The notes beneath the pieces were generated by a model. The model saw nothing but the letters and a program-made list of their open reading frames with translations. It did not search any database and was not told the DNA's origin. Below are positions 27,387 through 34,948 of a stretch of 64,000 nt of DNA, piece after piece. The DNA lies in the NCBI RefSeq assembly GCF_000384115.1, contig NZ_KB913029.1:2703057-2767056 (forward strand), written 5' to 3'. This stretch comes from Sporichthya polymorpha DSM 43042. Lineage in GTDB: Bacteria > Actinomycetota > Actinomycetes > Sporichthyales > Sporichthyaceae. How positions within the stretch are numbered: the stretch's first letter is position 1; each line of letters opens with the position of its first letter. The translations under genes were made by a program, and so were the position numbers.

Positions 27387-29130
27387 TGCGCCGGTCGGTC
27401 GAGACCGTCGGGCTCCCGGTCCGCACGTAGGGATCGCCGCCGAAGTACTTGACGAAGATCTGCTCGGCCGTGCGCGTGGCGAGCGCCTGCGTGGTCAGCG
27501 TCGGGTTCGGGCCGCCGATCGCGTTCGGCAGCGCCGAGTTGTCGGCGACGAAGAGCCGCTGTACGAACCGCGCCTCGCCGGTCGGGTCGAGGACCGAGTC
27601 GGCAGGGTCGTGGCCCATCCGCATCGACGACTGCACGTGCAGGATCAGCGGTGGCCAGTCGAGCCGGATCACCTTCTTCGCCCCGGCCGCGCGCAGGACC
27701 TCGGCCGCGCGGTGGGCCAGAAACTCGCGGTTGGCCAGCGTCCGCCGGCTCCGTGCGCGCTTGGCGAAGCTGACCTTCGGGGCGGCGCCGTGCTCGTCGG
27801 CGACCATCGCCGACAGCGAGGTCCGGTTGCCGGGCTCGACGTCGTCGTCGACGAGCGTGACGAAGTTCAGCAGCCGGTCGACGTCGGAGAGGATCTCCTT
27901 GAGCTCGTTGCCGATCGGGCGGCCGGACGGGCCGTCCCACGGGCCCGTGATGCCGCGTCCGTTCGTGTAGGCACCGCGCACGCCCGAGTCGCTGAACGTC
28001 GTCGCGAACGCCTGCAACGCCGGCGGGAGCCCGACGTGCTCGAGGCAGCCGTGGCCGGGGAAGTCGACGCGCGCCGAGGAGCCGGTGCCCTTCGACGAGC
28101 CGGTGTAGAAGTCGCAGACGCCGACGAGCCAGTCGAAGGCGTGGTCGGTGAAGCCGCGCCCCACCCAGTCGTTGGGGTTCGGCAGGCCGGAGTTCAACCA
28201 CAGCCGCGGCGTCTCCACGCACCCGCCGGCGAGGACGACGACCTTCGCGTCCTCGCGGTGGTGCTCGCCGGTCCGGCCGTCGCGCCACGTCACGCCGGTG
28301 GCCACGGTCTCGGACCCGCGCTGCTCGGAGTGCACCTGCGTGACGTAGGAGTCCGCGCGCAGCTCGACGGCCCGGCCGCCGGGTGACCAGGCGTCAGCCG
28401 TGATCGCCATCGGGATGTAGGAGTTGTCCGTCGAGCGCTTGGCCTTGAGGTTGCGCGGCGCCCGTCGCGGCTGGATGCACCCCTGGAAGCAGTAGCCGCA
28501 CATCGTGCAGCCCTTCGCCTGGGGGTAGAGCAGCTTCCGGTCGTCGTTGGTGCGGCCCGCGGTGCCCTCCGGCTGCAGGATCGCGTTGGGCTGCGGACGG
28601 TAGGAGTTCCGCGCGACGTTCCGGCCCCGGTTCAGCGGAAGTCCCAGCTTCTGCGCGCCGCGGAAGATGACCTCCTCCTTGGTGCCCATCGCCGCCGGCG
28701 CGACCGGCAGCGTCTCCTCGACCCACTCGTAGTACGGCAGGAAGTGCCGGTAGGAGAACGGGAACGGGTGCGCGGTGTCGTAGGCCGCGCGGTCGGCCCC
28801 GGTGTACCCGGCGAACACCCCGGGCATCGCGCGCAGCGAGTTCGCGTAGTAGTGCAGCGTGGTCCCGCCGACGCCCGCGACCTGCCAGAGGAACGACGGC
28901 TGCGGCAGCTCCCGGAACCACGGCGGGGCGCCGAAGCGGTCGCTCGGCCCGACGCGGAAGTAGCCGTCGATCAGGTTGTTCGCGTCGTTCTCGTAGTCGG
29001 TCCACTCCGACTCCGGCTTCGCGTGCCGCGGGCCGCCTTCGAGGAGGAGCACGTCGAGCCCCTGTGCCGCGAGCTCCTTCGCCACCACCGGCCCGCCGGC
29101 TCCGGCGCCGACGACGATCACGTCCCTCAT
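27352..29130 (-). CDS. GMC-family FAD oxidoreductase with a four-cysteine motif
   Basis: This 592-residue flavoprotein has the N-terminal Rossmann motif VVGAGAGGPVVAKELAAQG, the substrate-channel segment GVGGTTLHYYANS, and the C-terminal SSMRMGHDPADSVLD and GGPNPTLTTQALATRTAEQI typical of the glucose/gluconate dehydrogenase branch of GMC enzymes. Cys208, 211, 214 and 218 form GCTMCGYCFQGC, a CxxCxxCxxxC pattern able to bind an iron-sulfur cluster. ATG 29130 is chosen because the Rossmann strand starts four residues later; the upstream open frame overlaps the partner gene. It probably oxidises an alcohol or sugar and passes electrons to the chain with the partner encoded 7 bp upstream. Confidence 0.9.
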   Translation of the reverse strand: MRDVIVVGAGAGGPVVAKELAAQGLDVLLLEGGPRHAKPESEWTDYENDANNLIDGYFRVGPSDRFGAPPWFRELPQPSFLWQVAGVGGTTLHYYANSLRAMPGVFAGYTGADRAAYDTAHPFPFSYRHFLPYYEWVEETLPVAPAAMGTKEEVIFRGAQKLGLPLNRGRNVARNSYRPQPNAILQPEGTAGRTNDDRKLLYPQAKGCTMCGYCFQGCIQPRRAPRNLKAKRSTDNSYIPMAITADAWSPGGRAVELRADSYVTQVHSEQRGSETVATGVTWRDGRTGEHHREDAKVVVLAGGCVETPRLWLNSGLPNPNDWVGRGFTDHAFDWLVGVCDFYTGSSKGTGSSARVDFPGHGCLEHVGLPPALQAFATTFSDSGVRGAYTNGRGITGPWDGPSGRPIGNELKEILSDVDRLLNFVTLVDDDVEPGNRTSLSAMVADEHGAAPKVSFAKRARSRRTLANREFLAHRAAEVLRAAGAKKVIRLDWPPLILHVQSSMRMGHDPADSVLDPTGEARFVQRLFVADNSALPNAIGGPNPTLTTQALATRTAEQIFVKYFGGDPYVRTGSPTVSTDRRITRRLVELGLD

Positions 29131-29137
29131 TCCGACA

Positions 29138-30034
29138 TCACCGCAGCCCCCGGTGGTAGCCCCGGAACTCGGCGTGCCCGTTCGGCGGGGTCTTCCGCCC
29201 CGGCGCGAAGTTCGACAGCGTCCAGCCGAGCGGCCGCTCGCGGGCGGTGCGGGTGGCGCGGTCGAAGACGGCGAACTCGCTGTAGACCGCGAAGGCGGCG
29301 AAGTTCGGCAGCGACGCCCCGAGCAGACCGAGGACGCCGGAGAACGCGCTGCGCATCGGCTCGGCGAGGTCGCCGTCGATGCGCTCGGCGATCGCGGGGC
29401 TGTCCTCCTCGAGGCGCCGGAACGCCTCGGTCTTGCCCGCGTGGGAGAGGTTCGCGTACGGCGACGCCGGGAACGGCCCGGCGACCGACGCCGGGTCGAC
29501 CTGGACGGCCAGGCCGTTGAGCAGCATCGCGACGACCAGCGTGATCGGGACCGTCCGATCGCCGGCGAACAGCGCCTGCAGCTCGTCGTCGACGGCGGTG
29601 AACGCCTCGAGTGGGACGGCCGGCAGGGGAGCGGGCGCGGTGCTGCTGACGCCCGTCGCCAGGGCCTGGGCGACCGGGCGCAGCATCTCGTCGGAGGCCG
29701 GGACGTAGCGGTCGAGGCCGTACAGCAGGAACTCGCCGGCGCCCGCCTCGACACCGCCCGGCGTCGGGCTGGTCTCGCCCTGGGCGACCGAGTACGGGTC
29801 CTTCCCCGGGACCACCCAGGCCGCGAGGCCCCGGTAGGTGTCCTGGGAGAGCACGTGCAGCGCGGCCCCGGGGTCGGCCGCCGGCGCGGGAGCCGCGGCG
29901 CGGGGCGCGGTCAGGGCCTCGGTCAGGGAGTCGGCCCGGGCTGCCGTCGGGGCGACCAGCAGACTCGCGCCGAGGACGCCGAACTGCACCAGGAACTGCC
30001 GCCGGCCGAGGAGGCGGCGCTCGAGGTCGGGCAT
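29138..30034 (-). CDS. Tat-exported partner (gluconate dehydrogenase subunit 3-like)
   Basis: This 298-residue protein starts with a twin-arginine leader (RRQFLVQFGVLGASLLVA, cleavage near ARADS) and continues as a helical domain like the small subunits of GMC dehydrogenases (GADH subunit 3 type), which are needed for folding and export of the flavin subunit. Supporting segments are YGLDRYVPASDEMLRP, AFTAVDDELQALFAGDR and FAVYSEFAVFDRATR. It precedes the GMC gene by 7 bp in the same operon, so the GMC subunit, which lacks its own leader, could be exported by hitch-hiking on this Tat substrate. Confidence 0.78.
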   Translation of the reverse strand: MPDLERRLLGRRQFLVQFGVLGASLLVAPTAARADSLTEALTAPRAAAPAPAADPGAALHVLSQDTYRGLAAWVVPGKDPYSVAQGETSPTPGGVEAGAGEFLLYGLDRYVPASDEMLRPVAQALATGVSSTAPAPLPAVPLEAFTAVDDELQALFAGDRTVPITLVVAMLLNGLAVQVDPASVAGPFPASPYANLSHAGKTEAFRRLEEDSPAIAERIDGDLAEPMRSAFSGVLGLLGASLPNFAAFAVYSEFAVFDRATRTARERPLGWTLSNFAPGRKTPPNGHAEFRGYHRGLR

Positions 30035-30213
30035 CGGTATCGGTCACCGCCGTCCGGGGGCGAAACAGGCGAAACGGGCGCGGACTTCGGATTCAAACAT
30101 CGCTCGGGCGGGCTGGCGAGGCCTACGCACGGGTTTGTCCGTTCGTTCGAAGGGCCAGGTTTACCCCCTTTGTGACTACCGAATCGGGGCCATCAGTGAT
30201 CTGATAGAGAGCT

Positions 30214-30891
30214 GTGAAGGTGCGGTGGAACGCTCGGAGCGCCGGCGGCGCGGTCGTGACCGCGGCCGCCGTTGTCGTCCTGGGCGCCAACCCGGCCCTC
30301 GCGGACGCGAGCACGACCGACGGAGAGGCCCCCTCCTTCGCCCACCGCCAGGTCGGCATGCAGGTCGGATCGACCCCCGTCGCGGTCCACGCGGAGTTCG
30401 CGGTCCCGGCCTGGCTGGTGCCGCTCGCGCCCGAGCGCCTCGTGTCGCTGAACGACCCGGCCGGTCGTCCGGTCCTGCGGCTCGACGCCACCCGCGTGCA
30501 CGCGCGCACCCAGACCCAGACCAACACGGTCCGGGACCAGCTCGGCGTCGTCGACCGGGTCGCGCGGCCGACCGCCTCGTCGCTCGGCACGACGGTCGAC
30601 AGCGTCCGCGGCGCCCCGGCCGCGGCCCGGCCGAGCAGCGCCCGGCCGGCGGCCGTCCCGGACGCGGCGGCCACGCCGTCCCGGACCCGCGGGATGCTGT
30701 TCCCGCTCCAGGTCGACACCTCCGCCACCGCGCTCGGCGGCGACTACGCCTGGGTCCCCATGCAGGGCGTCGCCGGTCCGGCGGGCGGGTCGACGGGTCT
30801 GCCCGAGCTGGCGGGCTTCGGGGCCCTGGCTCTCGGGGTGGCCGCGGCCGGCGTCACGGTGGTGCGCCGGCGCGCAACTGCGGCTGGGTAA
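30214..30891 (+). CDS. Small secreted, membrane-anchored protein, function unknown
   Basis: This 225-residue protein has a signal peptide (cleavage near ALADAS), an extracytoplasmic domain, an Ala/Pro-rich linker and a C-terminal helix (LAGFGALALGVAAAGVTVV) followed by RRR. It shares the layout and the short motif NDPAGRPVLRL with the larger anchored protein at 26271-27386 (LDPAGLPFLRI), so the two may be related parts of one surface system. GTG 30214 starts the frame; AGAGAG lies upstream. Nothing in it suggests catalysis. Confidence 0.72.
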   Translation: MKVRWNARSAGGAVVTAAAVVVLGANPALADASTTDGEAPSFAHRQVGMQVGSTPVAVHAEFAVPAWLVPLAPERLVSLNDPAGRPVLRLDATRVHARTQTQTNTVRDQLGVVDRVARPTASSLGTTVDSVRGAPAAARPSSARPAAVPDAAATPSRTRGMLFPLQVDTSATALGGDYAWVPMQGVAGPAGGSTGLPELAGFGALALGVAAAGVTVVRRRATAAG

Positions 30892-30900
30892 CCTCGCCGG
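30889..30900 (+). promoter_or_regulatory. Leaderless promoter inside the end of the previous gene
   Basis: TAACCT at 30889-30894 uses the TAA stop codon of the anchored-protein gene as the start of a -10 box, and the GTG of the acyl-CoA synthetase follows 6 nt later. There is no Shine-Dalgarno sequence, which supports a leaderless message. Confidence 0.5.
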
Positions 30901-32436
30901 GTGTTTCCCGGGGTTCATGCTGCGTCCACGCCGGACAAGCCGGCCGCCGTCCTGGCGGGCACCGGCGAGACGCTGACCTACCGTCAGCTCGACGAGGCCT
31001 CGCTGCGTCTCGCGCACGTGTTCCGCGCCGCCGGGCTGCGCCGCGGCGACGTCGTCGGCATCGTGACCGACAACCGCCTGGAGGCCTTCGAGGTCTACTG
31101 GGCCGCGCTGCGCTCGGGCCTGTACTTCACCGCGATCAACCACCACCTCGCGGCGGAGGAGGTGGAGTACATCCTGCGCGACGCCGACGTGAAGGCGCTC
31201 GTCGTCTCGGCCGGCAAGGCCGAGCTGGCGGCGGCGGTGCGCCCGGCGGCGGACGTCGCGGTCGCGCTGGCGTTCGGCGGGCCCGTCGCAGGTTACGACG
31301 ACTACGCAGAGGTCCTCGCCGCCGCCTCGACGGACCCGCTGCCCGAGCAGCCGCGCGGCATGATGATGCTCTACAGCTCCGGGACGACCGGCCGGCCGAA
31401 GGGTGTCCGTCCGCCGCTGCCGCGGACCTCGGTCGACGAGCCCGGCGACCCGCTGGTGCAGCTCAACCACGACGTCTACGGCGTTGACGCCGACACCGTG
31501 TACCTGTCGCCGGCGCCGATCTACCACTCGGCGCCGGTGAAGTGGTGCCACTCCGTCCACGCCTACGGCGGCACCGTCGTGATGATGGAGCGCTTCGACG
31601 CGGAGGCCACGCTGCGGTCCATCGAGCGCTACCGGGTGACGCATGCTCAGTTCGTCCCGACGATGCTGATCCGCATCCTCAAGCTCGACCCCGGGGTGCG
31701 TGCCCGGTACGACGTCTCGAGCCTGCGCGTCGCGGTCCACGCGGCCGCGCCCTGCCCGGTCGAGGTCAAGGAGGCGATCATCGCCGAGTGGGGCCCGATC
31801 GTCTGGGAGTACTACGGCTCCACCGAGTCGCTCGGGGTCACGATCATCGACAGCGAGCAGGCGCTGGCCCGGCCGGGCTCGGTCGGAAAGCCGGTGCTCG
31901 GGGTCCTGCACATCTGTGACTCCGACGGGCGCGAGCTGCCGGCGGGTGAGGTCGGCACCGTCTACTTCGAGCGGGAGTACCTGCCGTTCCGGTACCACAA
32001 GGACGACGAGCGGACGCGGTCCGCGCAGCACCCCGAGCACCCGAACTGGGGGACGGTCGGGGACCTCGGCTACGTCGACTCCGACGGCTACCTCTACCTG
32101 ACCGACCGCAAGGCGTTTCTGATCATCTCCGGCGGGGTGAACATCTACCCGCAGGAGGTCGAGAACGCCCTCGCGCTGCACCCCAAGGTCGCCGACGTGG
32201 CGGTGGTCGGGGTGCCGGACCCCGAGATGGGGGAGTCGGTCGCCGCCTTCGTCGAGGTGCCGGCGGGGGTCGAGCCGTCCGACGAGCTCGCGACCGAGCT
32301 CCGCGAGTTCGTCCGCGCCCGGATCGCCCACTACAAGGCGCCACGGACGGTCACGTTCGTCGACGCGCTGCCCCGCACCCCCACCGGGAAGCTCGTGAAG
32401 GGCCGGCTGAGAGGCAGCTCGAGCCATAAGTCGTGA
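30901..32436 (+). CDS. Acyl-CoA synthetase (AMP-forming, FadD type)
   Basis: This 511-residue member of the ANL superfamily activates a carboxylic acid with ATP to an acyl-AMP and then to acyl-CoA. Core motifs are the P-loop MLYSSGTTGRPKGV, YYGSTES (A5), GDLGYVDSDGYLYLTDR (A7/A8) and the C-terminal catalytic Lys in PRTPTGKLVKGRL. The beginning MFPGVHAASTPDKPAAVLAG is typical of actinobacterial fatty/sterol side-chain-type ligases. The GTG start is supported by a TAACCT -10 box 6 nt upstream. It lies 106 bp before the membrane/NorE-like operon. The chain length and acid type are not evident. Confidence 0.93.
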   Translation: MFPGVHAASTPDKPAAVLAGTGETLTYRQLDEASLRLAHVFRAAGLRRGDVVGIVTDNRLEAFEVYWAALRSGLYFTAINHHLAAEEVEYILRDADVKALVVSAGKAELAAAVRPAADVAVALAFGGPVAGYDDYAEVLAAASTDPLPEQPRGMMMLYSSGTTGRPKGVRPPLPRTSVDEPGDPLVQLNHDVYGVDADTVYLSPAPIYHSAPVKWCHSVHAYGGTVVMMERFDAEATLRSIERYRVTHAQFVPTMLIRILKLDPGVRARYDVSSLRVAVHAAAPCPVEVKEAIIAEWGPIVWEYYGSTESLGVTIIDSEQALARPGSVGKPVLGVLHICDSDGRELPAGEVGTVYFEREYLPFRYHKDDERTRSAQHPEHPNWGTVGDLGYVDSDGYLYLTDRKAFLIISGGVNIYPQEVENALALHPKVADVAVVGVPDPEMGESVAAFVEVPAGVEPSDELATELREFVRARIAHYKAPRTVTFVDALPRTPTGKLVKGRLRGSSSHKS

Positions 32437-32475
32437 CGATCCGGGGTTGACCCGGCCGTGTGCCGTCCTTCAGGA

Positions 32476-32505
32476 TAGACACTCTGTCCAGTCACTCTGT
32501 ACAGG
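32476..32505. promoter_or_regulatory. Operator-like repeats before the NorEF-like operon
   Basis: A 13-bp direct repeat, CACTCTGTCCAGT (32480-32492) and CACTCTGTACAGG (32493-32505), overlaps two dyads: TAGACA-CTC-TGTCCA (32476-32490, 5 of 6 arm positions) and the perfect CTGTACAG (32497-32504). Such paired sites are usual for TetR-type repressors in lipid catabolism genes. GGATAGAC at the left edge may be part of a -10 element. Confidence 0.5.
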
Positions 32506-32542
32506 CATCCCGCGTCCTCCGAGGGATCGTCAGGAGACGACG

Positions 32543-33277
32543 GTGAGCAAGCAAGTCCAGACCGTGATGGCGTGGAGCGGCGTCGCGTTCGTCGTGGTCT
32601 TCTTCGCGGGCTTCCTGATCAGTGGCTTCTTCCCGCCGATCCAGCCCGACGACACCCCGCAGCAGATCGCCGAGCGCTACGTCGCCGACCAGGACCGGAT
32701 CCGCGCCGGCATGGTCCTGATGATGATCGGCTGCGTCTTCCTGATGCCGTTCGCGGCAATCGTCAGCGCGCAGATGGCGCGCATCGAGGGCCGGTGGACG
32801 CCACTGACCTACCTCAACCTCGTCGCCGGGGCGGTCGGCACGGTCGCCGCTCTGCTGCCGGTCCTGCTCTTTCTCGGGATCGCCTACCGGCCCGAGAACC
32901 GCGACCCGGAACTGCTCCAGGCGCTGAACGACTTCGTCTGGGTGCCGTTCATCATCAACTGGCCGCCGGCGTTCGTCGAGGCGCTCTGCATCGCGGCGGT
33001 GATCTTCACGGACCGGCGGGCGAACCCGGTCTTCCCGCGGTGGATCGCGTACTTCCTGATGTGGACCGCGATCGCGTTCCTGCCGGCCTGCGCCCTGCCG
33101 TTCTTCTACGACGGACCCTTCGCCTGGGACGGCCTGCTCACCTTCTGGCTGGCCGCGGTCTTCTTCGGCTGCTTCTATCTCGTGATGTCCTGGGCCTGCC
33201 TGCGCGCCGTGAAGCAGCAGTTCGCGGCGGGCGGCACCGACACCGACGCCCAGATTCCGGACCTGTTGCCTGCATGA
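32543..33277 (+). CDS. Polytopic membrane protein, paralogue A
   Basis: This 244-residue protein has about six to seven predicted membrane helices and no recognised enzymatic motif. Its last third (VFPRWIAYFLMWTAIAFLP and FAWDGLLTFWLAAVFFGCFY) closely matches the next gene product, so the two arose by duplication. The N-terminal loop SGFFPPIQPDDTPQQIAERY also has a counterpart there. GTG 32543 is chosen because AGGAG lies 7-11 nt upstream, rather than the longer open frame. It overlaps the paralogue by ATGA. The operon setting suggests a membrane complex with the NorE/NorF-like proteins, but the function is unknown. Confidence 0.78.
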   Translation: MSKQVQTVMAWSGVAFVVVFFAGFLISGFFPPIQPDDTPQQIAERYVADQDRIRAGMVLMMIGCVFLMPFAAIVSAQMARIEGRWTPLTYLNLVAGAVGTVAALLPVLLFLGIAYRPENRDPELLQALNDFVWVPFIINWPPAFVEALCIAAVIFTDRRANPVFPRWIAYFLMWTAIAFLPACALPFFYDGPFAWDGLLTFWLAAVFFGCFYLVMSWACLRAVKQQFAAGGTDTDAQIPDLLPA

Positions 33278-34023
33278 ACACACTCTCGACCACCACCCAG
33301 CGGGGGATGACCTACTGCGCCCTCGCGTTCTGCGCCGTCTACGGCACCGGCATCCTGCTCGCGGGTTTCGTCCCGCCGCCGTCGCCGAACGACAGCGCCG
33401 AGGAGATCTCCGACTTCTTCGCCTCGAACACCGGGCGGATCCGCACCGGGACGCTGCTGATGATGCTCGGTGGCGCGCTGATGATCCCGTTCTTCGCCGT
33501 GCTGACGCTGCAGATGCGCCGCATCCGCGGGCGGTTCGACGGACTCGCGCTCGCCCAACTGGTGGCCGGTGGCATCGCGGTGTGGGTCTTCACGCTGCCG
33601 CCGATCGTCTTCGCCGTCGCGGCGTTCCGGCCCGGCCAGAACCCCGATGTCACGCAGATGCTCAACGACCTCGGCTGGTTCCTGTTCGTCTGGAACCTCG
33701 GCACGGTGACGTGCCAGGCGGTCGTCATTGCGATCGCGATCTTCTCCGACCGCGGGGAGCACTCCGGCGACGGTGAGCCCGTCTTCCCGCGCTGGGTCGC
33801 GTATCTGAACGTGTGGGTGGCGATCGGCTTCCTGCCCGGAGCCGCGCTCACGTACTTCAAGACCGGGATCTTTGCCTGGAACGGCGTGCTGGCCTTTTGG
33901 CTCGCGGCCGTGCTGTTCTTCTCCTGGATCCTCGTCCTGTTCTGGTCCACGCTGCGCGCGGTCAACCGTGAGGCGGCGCAGGCCGTTCCCAACCCGCTCG
34001 TCGGAAAGGAAGTGCCCGCATGA
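33274..34023 (+). CDS. Polytopic membrane protein, paralogue B
   Basis: This 249-residue protein has about six to seven helices. It aligns with paralogue A over most of its length: AGFVPPPSPNDSAEEISDFF with the A-protein loop, LLMMLGGALMIPFFAVLTLQMRRI with the central helices, and VFPRWVAYLNVWVAIGFLPG and FAWNGVLAFWLAAVLFF near the end. It starts at an ATG overlapping the previous stop and ends overlapping the NorE-like start, both by ATGA. No haem- or metal-ligand pattern is conserved strongly enough to call. Confidence 0.78.
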   Translation: MNTLSTTTQRGMTYCALAFCAVYGTGILLAGFVPPPSPNDSAEEISDFFASNTGRIRTGTLLMMLGGALMIPFFAVLTLQMRRIRGRFDGLALAQLVAGGIAVWVFTLPPIVFAVAAFRPGQNPDVTQMLNDLGWFLFVWNLGTVTCQAVVIAIAIFSDRGEHSGDGEPVFPRWVAYLNVWVAIGFLPGAALTYFKTGIFAWNGVLAFWLAAVLFFSWILVLFWSTLRAVNREAAQAVPNPLVGKEVPA

Positions 34024-34613
34024 CCGCGGAGGTGGAAGCCCCGCCGGAACGCCCAGCCAGCAAGGGGCATGTCCCGGGTGAACCGGGTCTGTGGGTGTTC
34101 CTGCTCGGGGACATGGTGGTCTTCGGGATCTTCTTCGGCACGATTCTGGTGCTGCGGGGCCGGGAGCCGGAGATGTTCACCTCCTCGGCCGAGACGCTGC
34201 ACCTGGAGTGGGGTGTCGCGAACACGATCGTGCTGCTGACGAGTTCGTTGTTCGTGGTTCTCGGCATGCATCTGGCGCGGGCACGGCACCACCGGGCGCC
34301 GATGTTCTTCCTGGCCGCGATCGCGTGCGGGCTGTTGTTCGCCGGGGTGAAGGCGATCGAGTACACCTCGCTGATCTCCGACGACCACACCGCGTCGGTG
34401 AACGACTTCTACACCTACTACTTCATGTTCACCGGCATCCACCTCGGCCACGTGGTGCTGGGCATGGGTGGTCTGCTGGTCGCGATGCGGATCTCGCGTC
34501 CGACGGCCAGTGGCACTCACCGGATGGCTGCGTTGGAGGGTGTCGCGAGCTTCTGGCACCTGGTCGACCTGCTCTGGATCATGTTGTTCGCGACTCTCTA
34601 CCTGGTGCGCTGA
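34020..34613 (+). CDS. NorE-like cytochrome c oxidase subunit III family protein
   Basis: This 197-residue, five-helix member of the cytochrome c oxidase subunit III family is closest in pattern to NorE: GLWVFLLGDMVVFGIFFGTILVLRGREPEMF in helix 1, then NTIVLLTSSLFVVLGMHLAR and YYFMFTGIHLGHVVLGM, ending FWHLVDLLWIMLFATLYLVR. Subunits III carry no redox centres. There is no oxidase subunit I or II and no norB in the window, so this is not a complete terminal oxidase or nitric-oxide reductase operon. It overlaps both neighbours. Confidence 0.88.
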   Translation: MTAEVEAPPERPASKGHVPGEPGLWVFLLGDMVVFGIFFGTILVLRGREPEMFTSSAETLHLEWGVANTIVLLTSSLFVVLGMHLARARHHRAPMFFLAAIACGLLFAGVKAIEYTSLISDDHTASVNDFYTYYFMFTGIHLGHVVLGMGGLLVAMRISRPTASGTHRMAALEGVASFWHLVDLLWIMLFATLYLVR

Positions 34614-34939
34614 TGACCTCGCCGACTGCGGAATCCCCGATGACTGTCGAATCGATGACCGGCTCTGCGCTGAGGAGCCCGGCCGTGCGGGCCTCGTTCG
34701 TGGTGTGGGCGGCGCTGGTGGTGTTCACGGTCGCCTCCTTCGCCCTGGGTGGGGAGCACCTGATCGAGAACAAGGAACTGGCCGCCGCCGTCGTGATCGG
34801 CATCGGCGCGATCAAGGTCCGCCTGGTCGGGCTGCACTTCATGGAGCTGCGCCATGCCCCGATCGCCCTCCGCCTCGCGTTCGAGGCCTACTGCGTCCTG
34901 ATCTTCGGAGTCCTCATGGGGATCTACCTGTTCGTCTGA
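34613..34939 (+). CDS. NorF/cytochrome oxidase subunit IV-like membrane protein
   Basis: This 108-residue protein has three membrane helices (SFVVWAALVVFTVASFALG; AAAVVIGIGAIKVRLVGLHF; AFEAYCVLIFGVLMGIYLF), which is the layout of the prokaryotic subunit IV/NorF family. The segment IKVRLVGLHFMELRHAP is characteristic. The ATG overlaps the NorE-like stop by one base. The N-terminal 25 residues are polar, and another ATG lies at MTVESM, so the start could be slightly later. Confidence 0.85.
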   Translation: MTSPTAESPMTVESMTGSALRSPAVRASFVVWAALVVFTVASFALGGEHLIENKELAAAVVIGIGAIKVRLVGLHFMELRHAPIALRLAFEAYCVLIFGVLMGIYLFV

Positions 34940-34948
34940 CGGAGAGAA

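Noticed and set aside
34020-34939. Terminal cytochrome c oxidase operon
   Set aside because: Only subunit III- and IV-like genes are present; subunits I and II and haem-copper ligands are absent, so a functional oxidase cannot be called here.
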